From positions 25,133 to 89,132 of the forward strand of contig WNNJ02001999.1 of the NCBI GenBank assembly GCA_012934845.2: a stretch of 64,000 nt of DNA, in the 5' to 3' direction. This stretch comes from Pomphorhynchus laevis. Its lineage: Eukaryota > Acanthocephala > Palaeacanthocephala > Echinorhynchida > Pomphorhynchidae. A model generated the notes under the pieces. The model worked only from the letters and a program-made list of their open reading frames with translations, was not told the DNA's origin and made no database searches. Below, in pieces: positions 1-9,879 of this stretch; position 1 is the stretch's first letter, and every line of letters starts with the position of its first letter. A program made the translations under genes and the position numbers.

Positions 1-3000
1 AGTTGACATTAACAATCTACGACCAATATGCCAAAGCTTCAAAAAAGTAAAGCGAATGAGGTCGACAATGTGATTAGACTCTGCACAGATTTAAAAAATG
101 ATAAATTATATATATTTATGAGATTCCTTTAATCTGGTTAAATTGAATTAAATGTAAATCAAACTTCCAGAGTAATTCAATTGTAATTACTCTCTGCAGT
201 TGACATTAAACAATCTACGACCAATATGCCAAAGCTTCAAAAAAGTAAAGCGAATGAGGTCGACAATGTGATTAGACTCTGCACCGATTTAAAAAATGAT
301 AAATTATATATATTTATGAGATTCCTTAAATCTGGTTAAATAAAATTAAATGTAAATTAAACTTCCAGAGTAATTCAATTGTAATTACTCTCTGCAGTTG
401 ACATTAACAATCAACGACCAATATGCCAAAGCTTCAAAAAAGTAAAGCGAATGAGGTCGACAATGTGATTAGACTCTGCACAAATTTAAAAAGTGAACAA
501 TTATATATATTTATGAGATTCCTTAAATCTGGTATAATGAAATTTTATGTAAATCAAACTTCCAGAGTAATTCAATTGTAATTACTCTCTGCAGTTGACA
601 TTAACAATCTACGACCAATATGCCAAAGCTTCAAAAAAGTAAAGCGAATGAGGTCGACAATGTGATTAGACTCTGCACCGATTTAAAAAATGATAAATTA
701 TATATATTTATGAGATTCCTTAAATCTGGTATAATGGAATTTTATGTAAATCAAACTACCAGAGTAATTCAATTGTAATTATTATCTGCAGTTGACATAA
801 CCAATCTACGACCAATATGCCAAAGCTTCATAAAAGTAAAGCGAATGAGGTCGACAACGTGAAAATACTCTGCACCGATTTAAAAAATGATAAATTATAT
901 ATATTTATGGGATTTCTTAAATCTGGTATAATGGAATTTTATGTAAATCAAACTTCCAGAGTAATTCAATTGTAATTACTCTCTGCAGTTGACATTAACA
1001 ATCTACGACCAATATGTTAAAGCTTCAAAAAAGTAAAGCGAATGAGGTTGACAATGTGATTAGAATCTGCACCGATTTAAAAAATGATAAATTATATATA
1101 TTTATGAGATTCCTTAAATCTGGTATAATGAAATTTTATGTAAATCAAACTTCCAGAGTAATTCAATTGTAATTACTCTCTGCAGTTGACATTAACAATC
1201 TACGACCAATATGCCAAAGCTTCAAAAAAGTAAAGCGAATAAGGTCGACAATGTGATTAGACTCTGCACCGATTTAAAAAATGATAAATTATATATATTT
1301 ATGAGATTCCTTAAATCTGGTATAATGGAATTTTATGTAAATCAAACTTGCAGAGTAATTCAACTGTAATTACTCTATCCAGTTGACAAAAACAATCAAC
1401 GACCAATATGTCAAAGCTTCAAAAAAGTAAAGCGAATGAGGTCGACAATGTGATTAGACTCTGCATCGATTTAAAAAATGATAAATTATATATATTTATG
1501 AGATTCCTTTAATCTGGTTAAATTGAATTAAATGTAAATCAAACTTCCAGAGTAATTCAATTGTAATTACTCTCTGCAGTTGACATTAACAATCTACGAC
1601 CAATATGCCAAAGCTTCAAAAAAGTAAAGCGAATGAGGTCGACAATGTGATTAGACTCTGCACCGATTTAAAAAATGATAAATTATATATATTTATGAGA
1701 TTCCTTAAATCTGGTATAATGGAATTTTATGTAAATCAAACTTCCAGAGTAATTCAATTGTAATTACTCTCTGCAGTTGACATTAACAATCTACGACCAA
1801 TATGCCAAAGCTTCAAAAAAGTAAAGCGAATGAGGTCGACAATGTGATTAGACTCTGCACCGATTTAAAAAATGATAAATTATATATATTTATGAGATTC
1901 CTTTAATCTGGTTAAATTAAATTAAATGTAAATCAAACTTCCAGAGTAATTCAATTGTAATTACTCTCTGCAGTTGACATTAACAATCTACGACCAATAT
2001 GCCAAAGCTTCAAAAAAGTAAAGCGAATGAGGTCGACAATGTGATTAGACTCTGCACCGATTTAAAAAATGATAAATTATATATATTTATGAGATTCCTT
2101 TAATCTGGTTAAATTGAATTAAATGTAAATCAAACTTCCAGAGTAATTCAATTGTAATTACTCTCTGCAGTTGACATTAACAATCTACGACCAATATGCC
2201 AAAGCTTCAAAAAAGTAAAGCGAATGAGGTCGACAATGTGATTAGACTCTGCACCGATTTAAAAAATGATAAATTATATATATTTATGAGATTCCTTTAA
2301 ATCTGGTATAATGGAATTTTATGTAAATCAAACTTCCAGAGTAATTCAATTGTAATTACTCTCTGCAGTTGACATTAACAATCTACGACCAATATGCCAA
2401 AGCTTCAAAAAAGTAAAGCGAATGAGGTCGACAATGTGATTAGACTCTGCACCGATTTAAAAAATGATAAATTATATATATTTATGAGATTCCTTTAATC
2501 TGGTTAAATTAAATTAAATGTAAATCAAACTTCCAGAGTAATTCAATTGTAATTACTCTCTGCAGTTGACATTAACAATCTACGACCAATATGCCAAAGC
2601 TTCAAAAAAGTAAAGCGAATGAGGTCGACAATGTGATTAGACTCTGCACCGATTTAAAAAATGATAAATTATATATATTTATGAGATTCCTATAATCTGG
2701 TTAAATTGAATTAAATGTAAATCAAACTTCCAGAGTAATTCAATTGTAATTACTCTCTGCAGTTGACATTAACAATCTACGACCAATATGCCAAAGCTTC
2801 AAAAAAGTAAAGCGAATAAGGTCGACAATGTGATTAGACTCTGCACCGATTTAATAAATGATAAATTATATATATTTATGAGAATCCTTAAATCTGGTAT
2901 AATGGAAATTTATGTAAATCAAACTTCCAGAGTAATTCAATTGTAATTACTCTCTGCAGTTGGCTTTAACAATCTACGACCAATATGCCAAAGCTTCAAA

Positions 3001-3618
3001 AAAGTAAAGCGAATAAGGTCGACAATGTGATTAGACTCTGCACCGATTTAAAAAATGATAAATTATATATATTTATGAGATTCCTTTATTCTGGTTAAAT
3101 TAAATTAAATGTAAATCAAACGTCCAAAAAAATACAATTGAAATTACTCTCTGCAGTTGAAATTAACAATCTACGACTAATATGCCAAAGCTTAAAAAAG
3201 GAAAGCGAATGAGATCGACAATGTGATTAGACTCTGCACCGATTTAATAAATGATAAATTATATATATTTATGAGAATCCTTAAATCTGGTATAATGGAA
3301 ATTTATGTAAATCAAACTTCCAGAGTAATTCAATTGTAATTACTCTCTGCAGTTGACATTAACAATCTACGACCAATATGCCAAAGCTTCAAAAAAGTAA
3401 AGCGAATGAGGTCGACAATGTGATTAGACTCTGCACCGATTTAAAAAATGATAAATTATATATATTTATGAGAATCCTTAAATCTGGTATAATGGAAATT
3501 TTATGTAAATCAAACTTCCAGAGTAATTCAATTGTAATTACTCTCTGCAGTTGACATTAACAATCTCGACCAATATGCCAAAGCTTCAAAAAAGTAAAGC
3601 GAATGAGGTTGAAAATGT
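1..3618. repeat. Satellite DNA array, about 197-bp monomer, 18 full copies plus a partial
   Basis: Head-to-tail monomers start near 1, 198, 396, 593, 790, 987, 1184, 1381, 1578, 1775, 1972, 2169, 2367, 2564, 2761, 2958, 3155, 3351 and 3549; the last stops after about 70 bp. Each opens with AGTTGACATTAACAATC and holds PstI-, HindIII- and SalI-like hexamers at fixed positions. Most of the monomer is nearly invariant. The stretch after GAGATTCC comes in two forms, one with TGGTTAAATTGAATTAAATG and one with TGGTATAATGGAATTTTATG. Two monomers near 2958-3350 are more diverged, as is common near an array edge. The array continues beyond the left end. I see no coding capacity. A pericentromeric or other heterochromatic location is an inference. 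Confidence 0.97.
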
Positions 3619-3915
3619 AGTAAGCCACACTAGCAAGATATATTAATTATTATATTTTCCGACATTATTAATTTTAATAAATTATTATTTTACCGACAAC
3701 AATTTCTCTGTGCCCAAATGAATTATTAAAAAATTCTAAATGAATTATAAGTTGTAAATGAATTAAAAGTAATTAATATTATATCAACAAAATTATCATT
3801 ATTAAATATTAATGTAAAAATTTGTGAATTCAATCTTTGTTAGTTTTGCATTTTTATGTTTGTATCTTAAAATACTTGAAAATATCATTAATTTTAAATT
3901 ACGAAATCATCTTAC
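3619..3915. other. AT-rich spacer between the satellite and the ATP synthase exon
   Basis: About 300 bp of very AT-rich sequence. It holds no recognisable coding exon, and in particular not the next ATP synthase alpha exon expected on the minus strand. Confidence 0.6.
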
Positions 3916-4089
3916 TTTGCCATCGATCGGGTCTCCAAGAGCATCAACAATACGTCCTAAAAGTTCTTCTCCAACAGGGACGTCTACTATGGATCCAGTT
4001 CTTTTAACGAGATCCCCTTCTTTTATAAATTTATCATTTCCGAATACAACCACCCCAACATTATCAGCTTCTAAATTAAGCGCCATTCC
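3916..4089 (-). CDS. ATP5F1A-like (blw): ATP synthase alpha exon, beta-barrel domain part
   Basis: A 174-nt exon of exactly 58 codons, running from [10 protein letters not shown] to [10 protein letters not shown]. The acceptor is CTTTTAG before GGAATGGCG and the donor is GTAAGATG right after GGCAAA, so both ends are in phase 0. All 58 residues fit the alpha subunit without a gap by eye. Confidence 0.93.
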
Positions 4090-7000
4090 CTAAAAGACAA
4101 AAATAAAAACTTTTACGCTAAAAACATTTCTGGCATTTCTTTAAGCGATAAAATTACTTTCACTTCAGGTTATAAAAATATTATGTCAACTTAATTAGGA
4201 AATTACTTTCCTAATTTGGCGTTAACAGAACATTTTCAGTATATAGATTTAGTTAGCAATCACAAATCGGCAAAAACTAATAATTTTGAAATTAAATTTA
4301 TTTATTTAAAATTTCTGCTAATTCCTAAGATACACTTTAGTAATCTTATAATCTTCCATTTAAATTTATTTAAAAACGTATAAAAATATAAACAAACTTT
4401 AACGAAATTTTGTCTGTTTAACTTGTAACTGTCTATTATACAACTTAGCCTATCATAGTCGTTAATTAATTTTTGATTTATTGAACATATGATATCTTTA
4501 GAAAAACTTCTTATATTTACATAAAGATCTTTTAGCGTATTATCTCTTAAAAGTTGTTTCAATATATCTTTGCACAAGTAAAGCGATTTAAAAATTAAAG
4601 CGATTTAGACATATTTAAAATTTATTTATGAGATTCCTTAAATTATCAATACACCATATTGTTAACAAATCAATAATTTTAAAAATTATTTTATTTTAAT
4701 TATTAAAATTATATATAATTTAATGTATAAAAAATATTTAATTTATTCTTATTTTATTCCAGGCAGTCAAATATTTATTACTCTATCAAATATTTACGAC
4801 TTCGTAAATATAGAAAATTGCATAATTTAGATTTCTTTTTAAAAATCAAAAACCAATTTTCATAACTTCTAAAATTATTTATTAGCAATTAATCTGTTTA
4901 TAATGTTATTTTTTAATTTAAGTTAATTGCTTAGAATCTCGATTTACAATTAATTTGTAAATTTATATCAATAGCTTAGCATACATCTTAAAAAATATAA
5001 ATTTACAATTTTCAATAATCGTTCATGCTAATATGAACGATTATTGGATAATCTCATTGACTAAATACCGAGAACAGTTAGATAAACAACAAATGGTGAT
5101 TTTCAAATCTTTATTCTAATATCAACCCGAATTATCCTAAAATCTGACAACTGCAATGATATATTGCATGCGTGCAGTTGCCCTATTCTTAGAAGAGTTT
5201 CACTAAGCCAGATCAATCGGTTAAAGAGATGATAACGAATATAATATGCACGAACAAGGTGACTTGTCGCTATCCTCAGCTAATCGATGCCCATCGTCTT
5301 GAAAATTGCTATTTTGACAAATTTGAAAGTAAACCTTTAGTATGCTATGGTAATCTTTATCTTTTTATCCAGTGGCCCAGTCGCAATGAATTTAGAAATA
5401 TCTCAGATAAAAAACAGTTTTTAATGACTTTTACATAATGAAGTATATAGACAAGTGCTAGTTACAAGCGAAGTAATATTAATATAATTATATTTTATAT
5501 AATAAAGTATATATTGATGTGTTTTATTTATTTGCTTAATTCAAAAACGAATTCGTTAGATTCTTAGTATTATCTCACTTCAGCACTGTTTTAGAGAGCG
5601 TCTGTCAACTAAATGTCTGCAACGCACTTCAGTGTTCTATACGATAACGAATGTGTTAATATTTTGTCTGTATTTTGGTGTCTAATACAAAATCGAATTT
5701 AACTGCCTGATATTATAATTTAAGAAAATTAGATTAATCGAACATTGAAACCCAAATTCTGTTATAACCGAATTATAACTACAGACTAGTTGCTTTAAAA
5801 TACTCTAAAAATTCATAAAATGAACTCGTTATACTACATCACACATAGTATACTACATGGTCTTTGATACACAGTACACGTACACTAGATAATCGTTTGA
5901 GCTGAATACTTTATGGTGTAGTAAAGTGTTTCAAACATGTCGAATCGATTTATGGTATAAATTTGTCGTATAGCACACACCTGATTATGATATTATTTGA
6001 TAATTCTCCTCACTTTTTAATGATACATAAACTGAATTTTAAATTTCGCACGATCAATTTTGCCGAACAAATAAAACGAACAAATGAAGCGAATAAATGA
6101 AACGAACAAATGAAACGAACAAACCAACAAACGAACAGTCGAACAAATGAAACGATTTTGTGATAGATGAATTATTTTAATTAAACGGCATTGAACGAAA
6201 CCGAGTGGATCCAAAAAGTTTAATTGACTGCTATAAAGATAAACCGTTTCGCAATCTCGAAAACGATTTGTTCTATATAAAATAACCAACAACTAATTAT
6301 GTTTTATTTCAATAAACTTAAGTCATTTAAATACCGTTGCTGTTATATTTCTTCAATTAATTAATTTTAGAAATTTTAGAAATTCTAAGAAATACGTTTC
6401 GATAATGTTGTTTATTTCAACGCTAGTGTGTAATCTGTTTAATAAAAACTGTGTTTCCAATTATTTTATTATAAATAATTATTATTTTAAAATACAAACA
6501 GTTAATTCGGTTCATATCGTATCATTAATATTCTCGTTTGAAAAATATAAAAAGCAAAAATAAAGCAGTTCATATCTTCTCATTGTAACATCTCATTTGA
6601 ATGTGTGAATCTGAAGCTGCTAATAATGAAAATTAGCTCTAGGGAGTTTTTCTCTTATTGGCTCCTCCTTCTGCTGTTGTTCAAATAATTTTTACGAATT
6701 ATAAAATTAAATATTCGGCTGCATTTTACAAATTTTACTAAATATTTGACCTCATTTACAATAGCGTTAAATGAGGAGCCTGGCTCAGATGAAGACGACT
6801 GCATCCCAAATACATTCCTAAGACTTACTTGCCTTAACTCCTGACGAGAATTCCACCATTTCTTCTGCCTGAATATTGTGAAGACCATATACCCTGGATA
6901 TACCATCACCGATGGACAGAACATGTCCTGTTTCAGATAGATCTTGTTTTGGGGAGATTCCAAGAATCTTTGCTTCCAAAGCAGCCGATAATTCCGGTGT

Positions 7001-7271
7001 AGCAGCTATTTTTTAAATTAATTTAAAATTACAATGACTTGTTTTCTTACCAGTAGCTAATCCACGCATGTTGAACTTGTAGTAAGAAAACCCATTGCCT
7101 GCAAATAAACTTTTACTCGTCTAATTTTTAAAATTTATTGAATTTAGATAAATCAAGTACATGCAGATTTTTTACCTGATATACAAGACATCGATAATTA
7201 ACAAGGGCCACGCGTCCCCCTATAGAAGAAAATAGACCTCTCTGCAGACACTGAACAGCTCTTAGTACCAT
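3916..7271 (-). CDS. ATP5F1A-like (blw): ATP synthase subunit alpha, mitochondrial: 5' part of the gene, four candidate exons
   Basis: The family encodes the alpha subunit of the F1 catalytic head of mitochondrial ATP synthase, which alternates with beta and binds nucleotide non-catalytically. Reading the minus strand, candidate exons are 7271-7176, 7098-7051, 7005-6833 and 4089-3916. The last two give strongly conserved N-terminal sequence: [54 protein letters not shown] and [10 protein letters not shown]. Only about the first quarter of the usual ~550 residues is present. The P-loop exon and everything after it are missing, and the satellite array starts 300 bp further on. The conserved exons read openly with usable splice sites. 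The first exon is arginine-rich without acidic residues, like a mitochondrial presequence, but its phase does not match the next exon. It could be a real gene with a huge satellite-filled intron, a diverged paralogue, or a truncated duplicate. Confidence 0.85.
4571..4641 (+). repeat. Decayed satellite-like fragment
   Basis: Contains AGTAAAGCGATTT and then TTTATGAGATTCCTTAAAT. Both match blocks of the 197-bp satellite in the same order, with the part between them shortened. It shows that related sequence lies inside the intron and not only in the array. Confidence 0.5.
6063..6152. repeat. Minisatellite, about 12-13 bp unit
   Basis: Irregular tandem copies of a unit like AAATGAAACGAAC, with variants AAATGAAGCGAAT and AAACCAACAAACGAAC. 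Confidence 0.7.
6833..7005 (-). CDS. ATP5F1A-like (blw): ATP synthase alpha exon, N-terminal region
   Basis: A 173-nt exon encoding [14 protein letters not shown] through [12 protein letters not shown]. The acceptor is AATAG before CTGCTACACC. The donor is unusual: AAG followed by GCAAGTAAG. Only the GC donor at 6832-6831 keeps the reading frame into the next exon (VK then GMA). The GT four bases downstream would shift it. GC-AG introns with this context are a known minor class of U2-type introns. Confidence 0.9.
7051..7098 (-). CDS. ATP5F1A-like (blw): ATP synthase alpha, short presequence exon
   Basis: A 48-nt segment between a good acceptor (TTTATTTGCAG) and a good donor (G then GTAAGAAAAC). 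In the frame fixed by the next exon it reads [15 protein letters not shown], suitable for the end of a mitochondrial targeting peptide. An internal ATG gives [17 protein letters not shown], so translation could also start here. The call depends on the neighbouring exon. Confidence 0.65.
7176..7271 (-). CDS. ATP5F1A-like (blw): Candidate first coding exon of ATP synthase alpha
   Basis: An ATG opens 32 codons, [19 protein letters not shown] and on, ending at a donor CAG/GTAAAA. The peptide has four arginines and no acidic residue, as expected of a mitochondrial presequence. The exon ends in phase 0 but the following 48-nt exon needs phase 1, so the spliced reading would be off by one base. Either the true start is downstream, another splice site is used, or the leader is broken. 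Confidence 0.45.
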
Positions 7272-7734
7272 GTTGTTCGCAACTATGGTTTTTATCTATA
7301 TACAGCAGTAATATAAGGTATCCCAGATGACTGTGGACATTAATCCGTATTGAAAGTATTGACATTAAATGTCACGTTTTTAACAATACAGAAGAATTCA
7401 CATTAAAAAAAACAAAAATTACTTGACAGACAGTGGAAAATTCCTGTTAAGAAAATATCCACTTAATGTTCAATTGATTTTATATGCAACTAACTTCAAT
7501 TAAAATAACATGAATTAACAATTTATATTAAAAGTTATAATTTTACGATACAATATTACGCATAATATTTCGGTATAATATTACAATAAGATAACGCATA
7601 ATATTACGTTACAATATTATATTATAATATTACGGTACAATATTATGTTATATTTTACGGTACAAATAATATTTTGATATTATATTACGAATAATATTAA
7701 ATTATTACGGTGCAATATTACTTATAATAGTTGA

Positions 7735-7841
7735 GTCCAATATTTTGGAACAATGTCACGGAACATTGTTACGAATTTTATAAATTTATAACATTTCAAT
7801 ACAATATCACTGTATAATATTTATAATATATTGGTACAAAA
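7735..7841 (+). repeat. Direct repeat, copy 1 of 2
   Basis: Starts GTCCAATATTTTGGAACAAT and ends TATATTGGTACAAAA. It is nearly identical to 8392-8498; I see one substitution (TTATAAATT versus TTATGAATT). Confidence 0.9.
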
Positions 7842-8391
7842 TATACTCTGCTATGCGGGGACATAGCAGAGTCTTGTATAAATTTGGATTTGGCAGATTA
7901 CCAAAAGTGTATAGACTCTCGAGGAGAGGAATTAACATGTGAAATTCGTTGCAGCCCCCAGTTTGAGAACGTTTAAATCACGATGCTACAAATGGATACG
8001 TGAACAATGCCGCCATTCAACACTACCACTGGAATATCCTAATTAGCTACGTTGACTGACTATTTGCTTTTTTGGACTCTGCATGAATAGCCTTTTGGCT
8101 TTGGTATGTATTGGAATAATAATAGCATATAAACGTGAATTAATGCATAATAATGTTTTTCAAAATACAAGTTCTTTGCTTTATTCTATAAGGTATTCTA
8201 TTATAAACTAGAATATAATATAATATATTATTATAATATATCGGTACAAAACCATATATTATATTATATATAATATAATATGAGGTATTCTATTATAGAA
8301 TTCGAGCTGGTGGTTATATGATGGATAACAATATATAACGACAAAAGTGATGGGTTCATAATTAATTATGTGAGAGTAACGAATATTATAA

Positions 8392-8498
8392 GTCCAATAT
8401 TTTGGAACAATGTCACGGAACATTGTTACGAATTTTATGAATTTATAACATTTCAATACAATATCACTGTATAATATTTATAATATATTGGTACAAAA
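8392..8498 (+). repeat. Direct repeat, copy 2 of 2
   Basis: Second copy of the block at 7735-7841. The phrase GGTACAAAACCATATA also follows a related AT-rich piece near 8240-8260, so a third decayed partial copy may lie between them. Confidence 0.9.
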
Positions 8499-8803
8499 CC
8501 ATATACGATATATCAAATATAATAGTTATAATACTACGTTACAATACATAGATATTTAATATCTGCAATTAAGCGAAATATTGAAAATATTATGGTGTCC
8601 ATAGAATATGCAAAATCTACCATAATTCACGTTGTCAAGCCTTGTTTTATTTGTGAACAATAATTTTCTTTTTCTATTACTCCTGATGTTTAAACGCCCT
8701 GAACAATAGATATTTAATATCTACAATTAAGCGGAATATTGAAATTATTAGATATTATATTAAAAAATATTACAAGGCGAGGAAACAGGAATATTTATTT
8801 GAT

Positions 8804-8858
8804 TACAAAAATCCAATATTTCGACGGCACTAGGGCACGTCATCTTCAGGGTTGTAAG
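8804..8858 (-). ncRNA. Hammerhead-like ribozyme motif at a decayed PLE 3' end
   Basis: On the minus strand TTACAA and TTGTAA form a closing stem. Inside it are CTGAAGA, a hairpin with GACG/CGTC arms, and GAAA. This is the order of a type I hammerhead (CUGANGA, stem II, GAAA), known from the ends of Penelope-like elements. Flanking sequence up to about 9000 may be the rest of a PLE 3' region but is too decayed to translate. Activity is not shown by sequence alone. Confidence 0.5.
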
Positions 8859-9879
8859 AACTTATGATGACCAAGACTATTTTTAACTTATTAAAATAGT
8901 TAATCTTTTTAGCGTGCCAGAGTGAATTCATTGAGATCGATGACCAGTTTTCATTGCGCATAATTTCAAGTCATTCCTTGCCAAGCATGGTGGTCTAACT
9001 CTCAGTCATTCTAATCCGTACAATTCGACCGAGAATTCTCAGATCTAACGAGCTAACGGAACTATACGACGATCCATCAAATACATCGAATAAATTCTAA
9101 CAAATCAGTTTACGATAATGTAAAATATAACAATATAAGAAATAACGAATATATTAACAATGTAAATAAGAATAAAGTTGGATAACGTCAAGAGCAACGA
9201 ATTAACGCATCATCTCGACGATAACAAATATTCATATTTTAAGTCGATAACATACACGGTCAATCGTTCATGATCGAAAACGTAGAATTTAGATTTGTAC
9301 CTGTAAGATTTTCACTCTGGTGAGTTAAATAGCCTGTTTATATACTCATTCTATGATGCCAAATTTTCCAGTTATTCTATGCATTTTAAAAGCTTATATG
9401 CCAACCACATTACAGTCTGATTTTACTTTAACAGATTAGCTGAAATTGATATTTATTATTAGCTACTCTATAGGAAAATATCTAAAAGGGAATAATTTTA
9501 AGAGTAACGACAACCATCCACAGTTACCATAACGTTTATATTTAGAAATTGTCGCAAATATAAGGTTAAATTACATTTTATAACATCTACATGATAAGGT
9601 ACATGTGTATAGTGAAGAAGAAACGCATTAAGAATAGAAACATGAATACGCGTAAACTATTTTTAGTAAAATAGGTTATGTGATCAGATCACCTAACCGA
9701 GGATACATATTTTGTATTATAAATAATATCGATTATTATTGAGAACTCTTAATTGCGCGGGCACAGTAGGAATATACTCACCCGAAACACTCGGACTGGA
9801 TTGCTTATCTGGATTGCAATCGCAGAATTTTATTTTTGATGCACACTTAAAAAATTCTTGATTAATTCCTGCTTACAAA
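8859..9879. other. Spacer without recognised genes
   Basis: AT-rich, with no long ORF. The first ~140 bp may be decayed PLE sequence (minus strand). I recognise nothing in the rest. Confidence 0.5.

Larger units (their letters stand above)
4090..6832. other. Large AT-rich GC-AG intron of the ATP synthase alpha gene
   Basis: About 2.7 kb between the two best exons. A short stretch near 4571-4641 resembles pieces of the upstream satellite (AGTAAAGCGA and TTTATGAGATTCCTTAAAT). A purine-rich minisatellite lies at 6063-6152. Small ORFs at 4302-4577 (-), 5229-5438 (+) and 6017-6292 (-) have no family features that I can see and are probably chance. Confidence 0.6.
7272..8803. other. AT-rich spacer with palindromic and duplicated blocks
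   Basis: No gene recognised. From 7540 to 7740 the sequence is a loose series of ATAATATTACGGTACAATAT-like motifs. A perfect 11-bp hairpin lies at 7849-7876. A 107-bp block occurs twice (7735-7841 and 8392-8498). Confidence 0.6.

Noticed and set aside
1-3618. CRISPR-like or promoter array because of the regular spacing and TATATATATTTAT blocks
   Set aside because: The repeats are contiguous 197-bp monomers without unique spacers. The TATA-like block is simply part of every monomer.
3824-4093. 89-codon plus-strand ORF
   Set aside because: It is the antisense of the ATP synthase alpha exon. The minus strand carries the conserved protein.
4302-4577. 91-codon minus-strand ORF as a gene
   Set aside because: It lies in the ATP synthase intron in AT-rich sequence. 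The peptide is Lys/Ile/Asn/Leu-rich without family features.
5229-5438. 69-codon plus-strand ORF as a gene
   Set aside because: Intronic, short, no recognisable motif or splice context.
6655-6963. 102-codon minus-strand ORF as a separate gene
   Set aside because: It overlaps the ATP synthase alpha exon in a different frame. The exon frame is the one with conserved residues.
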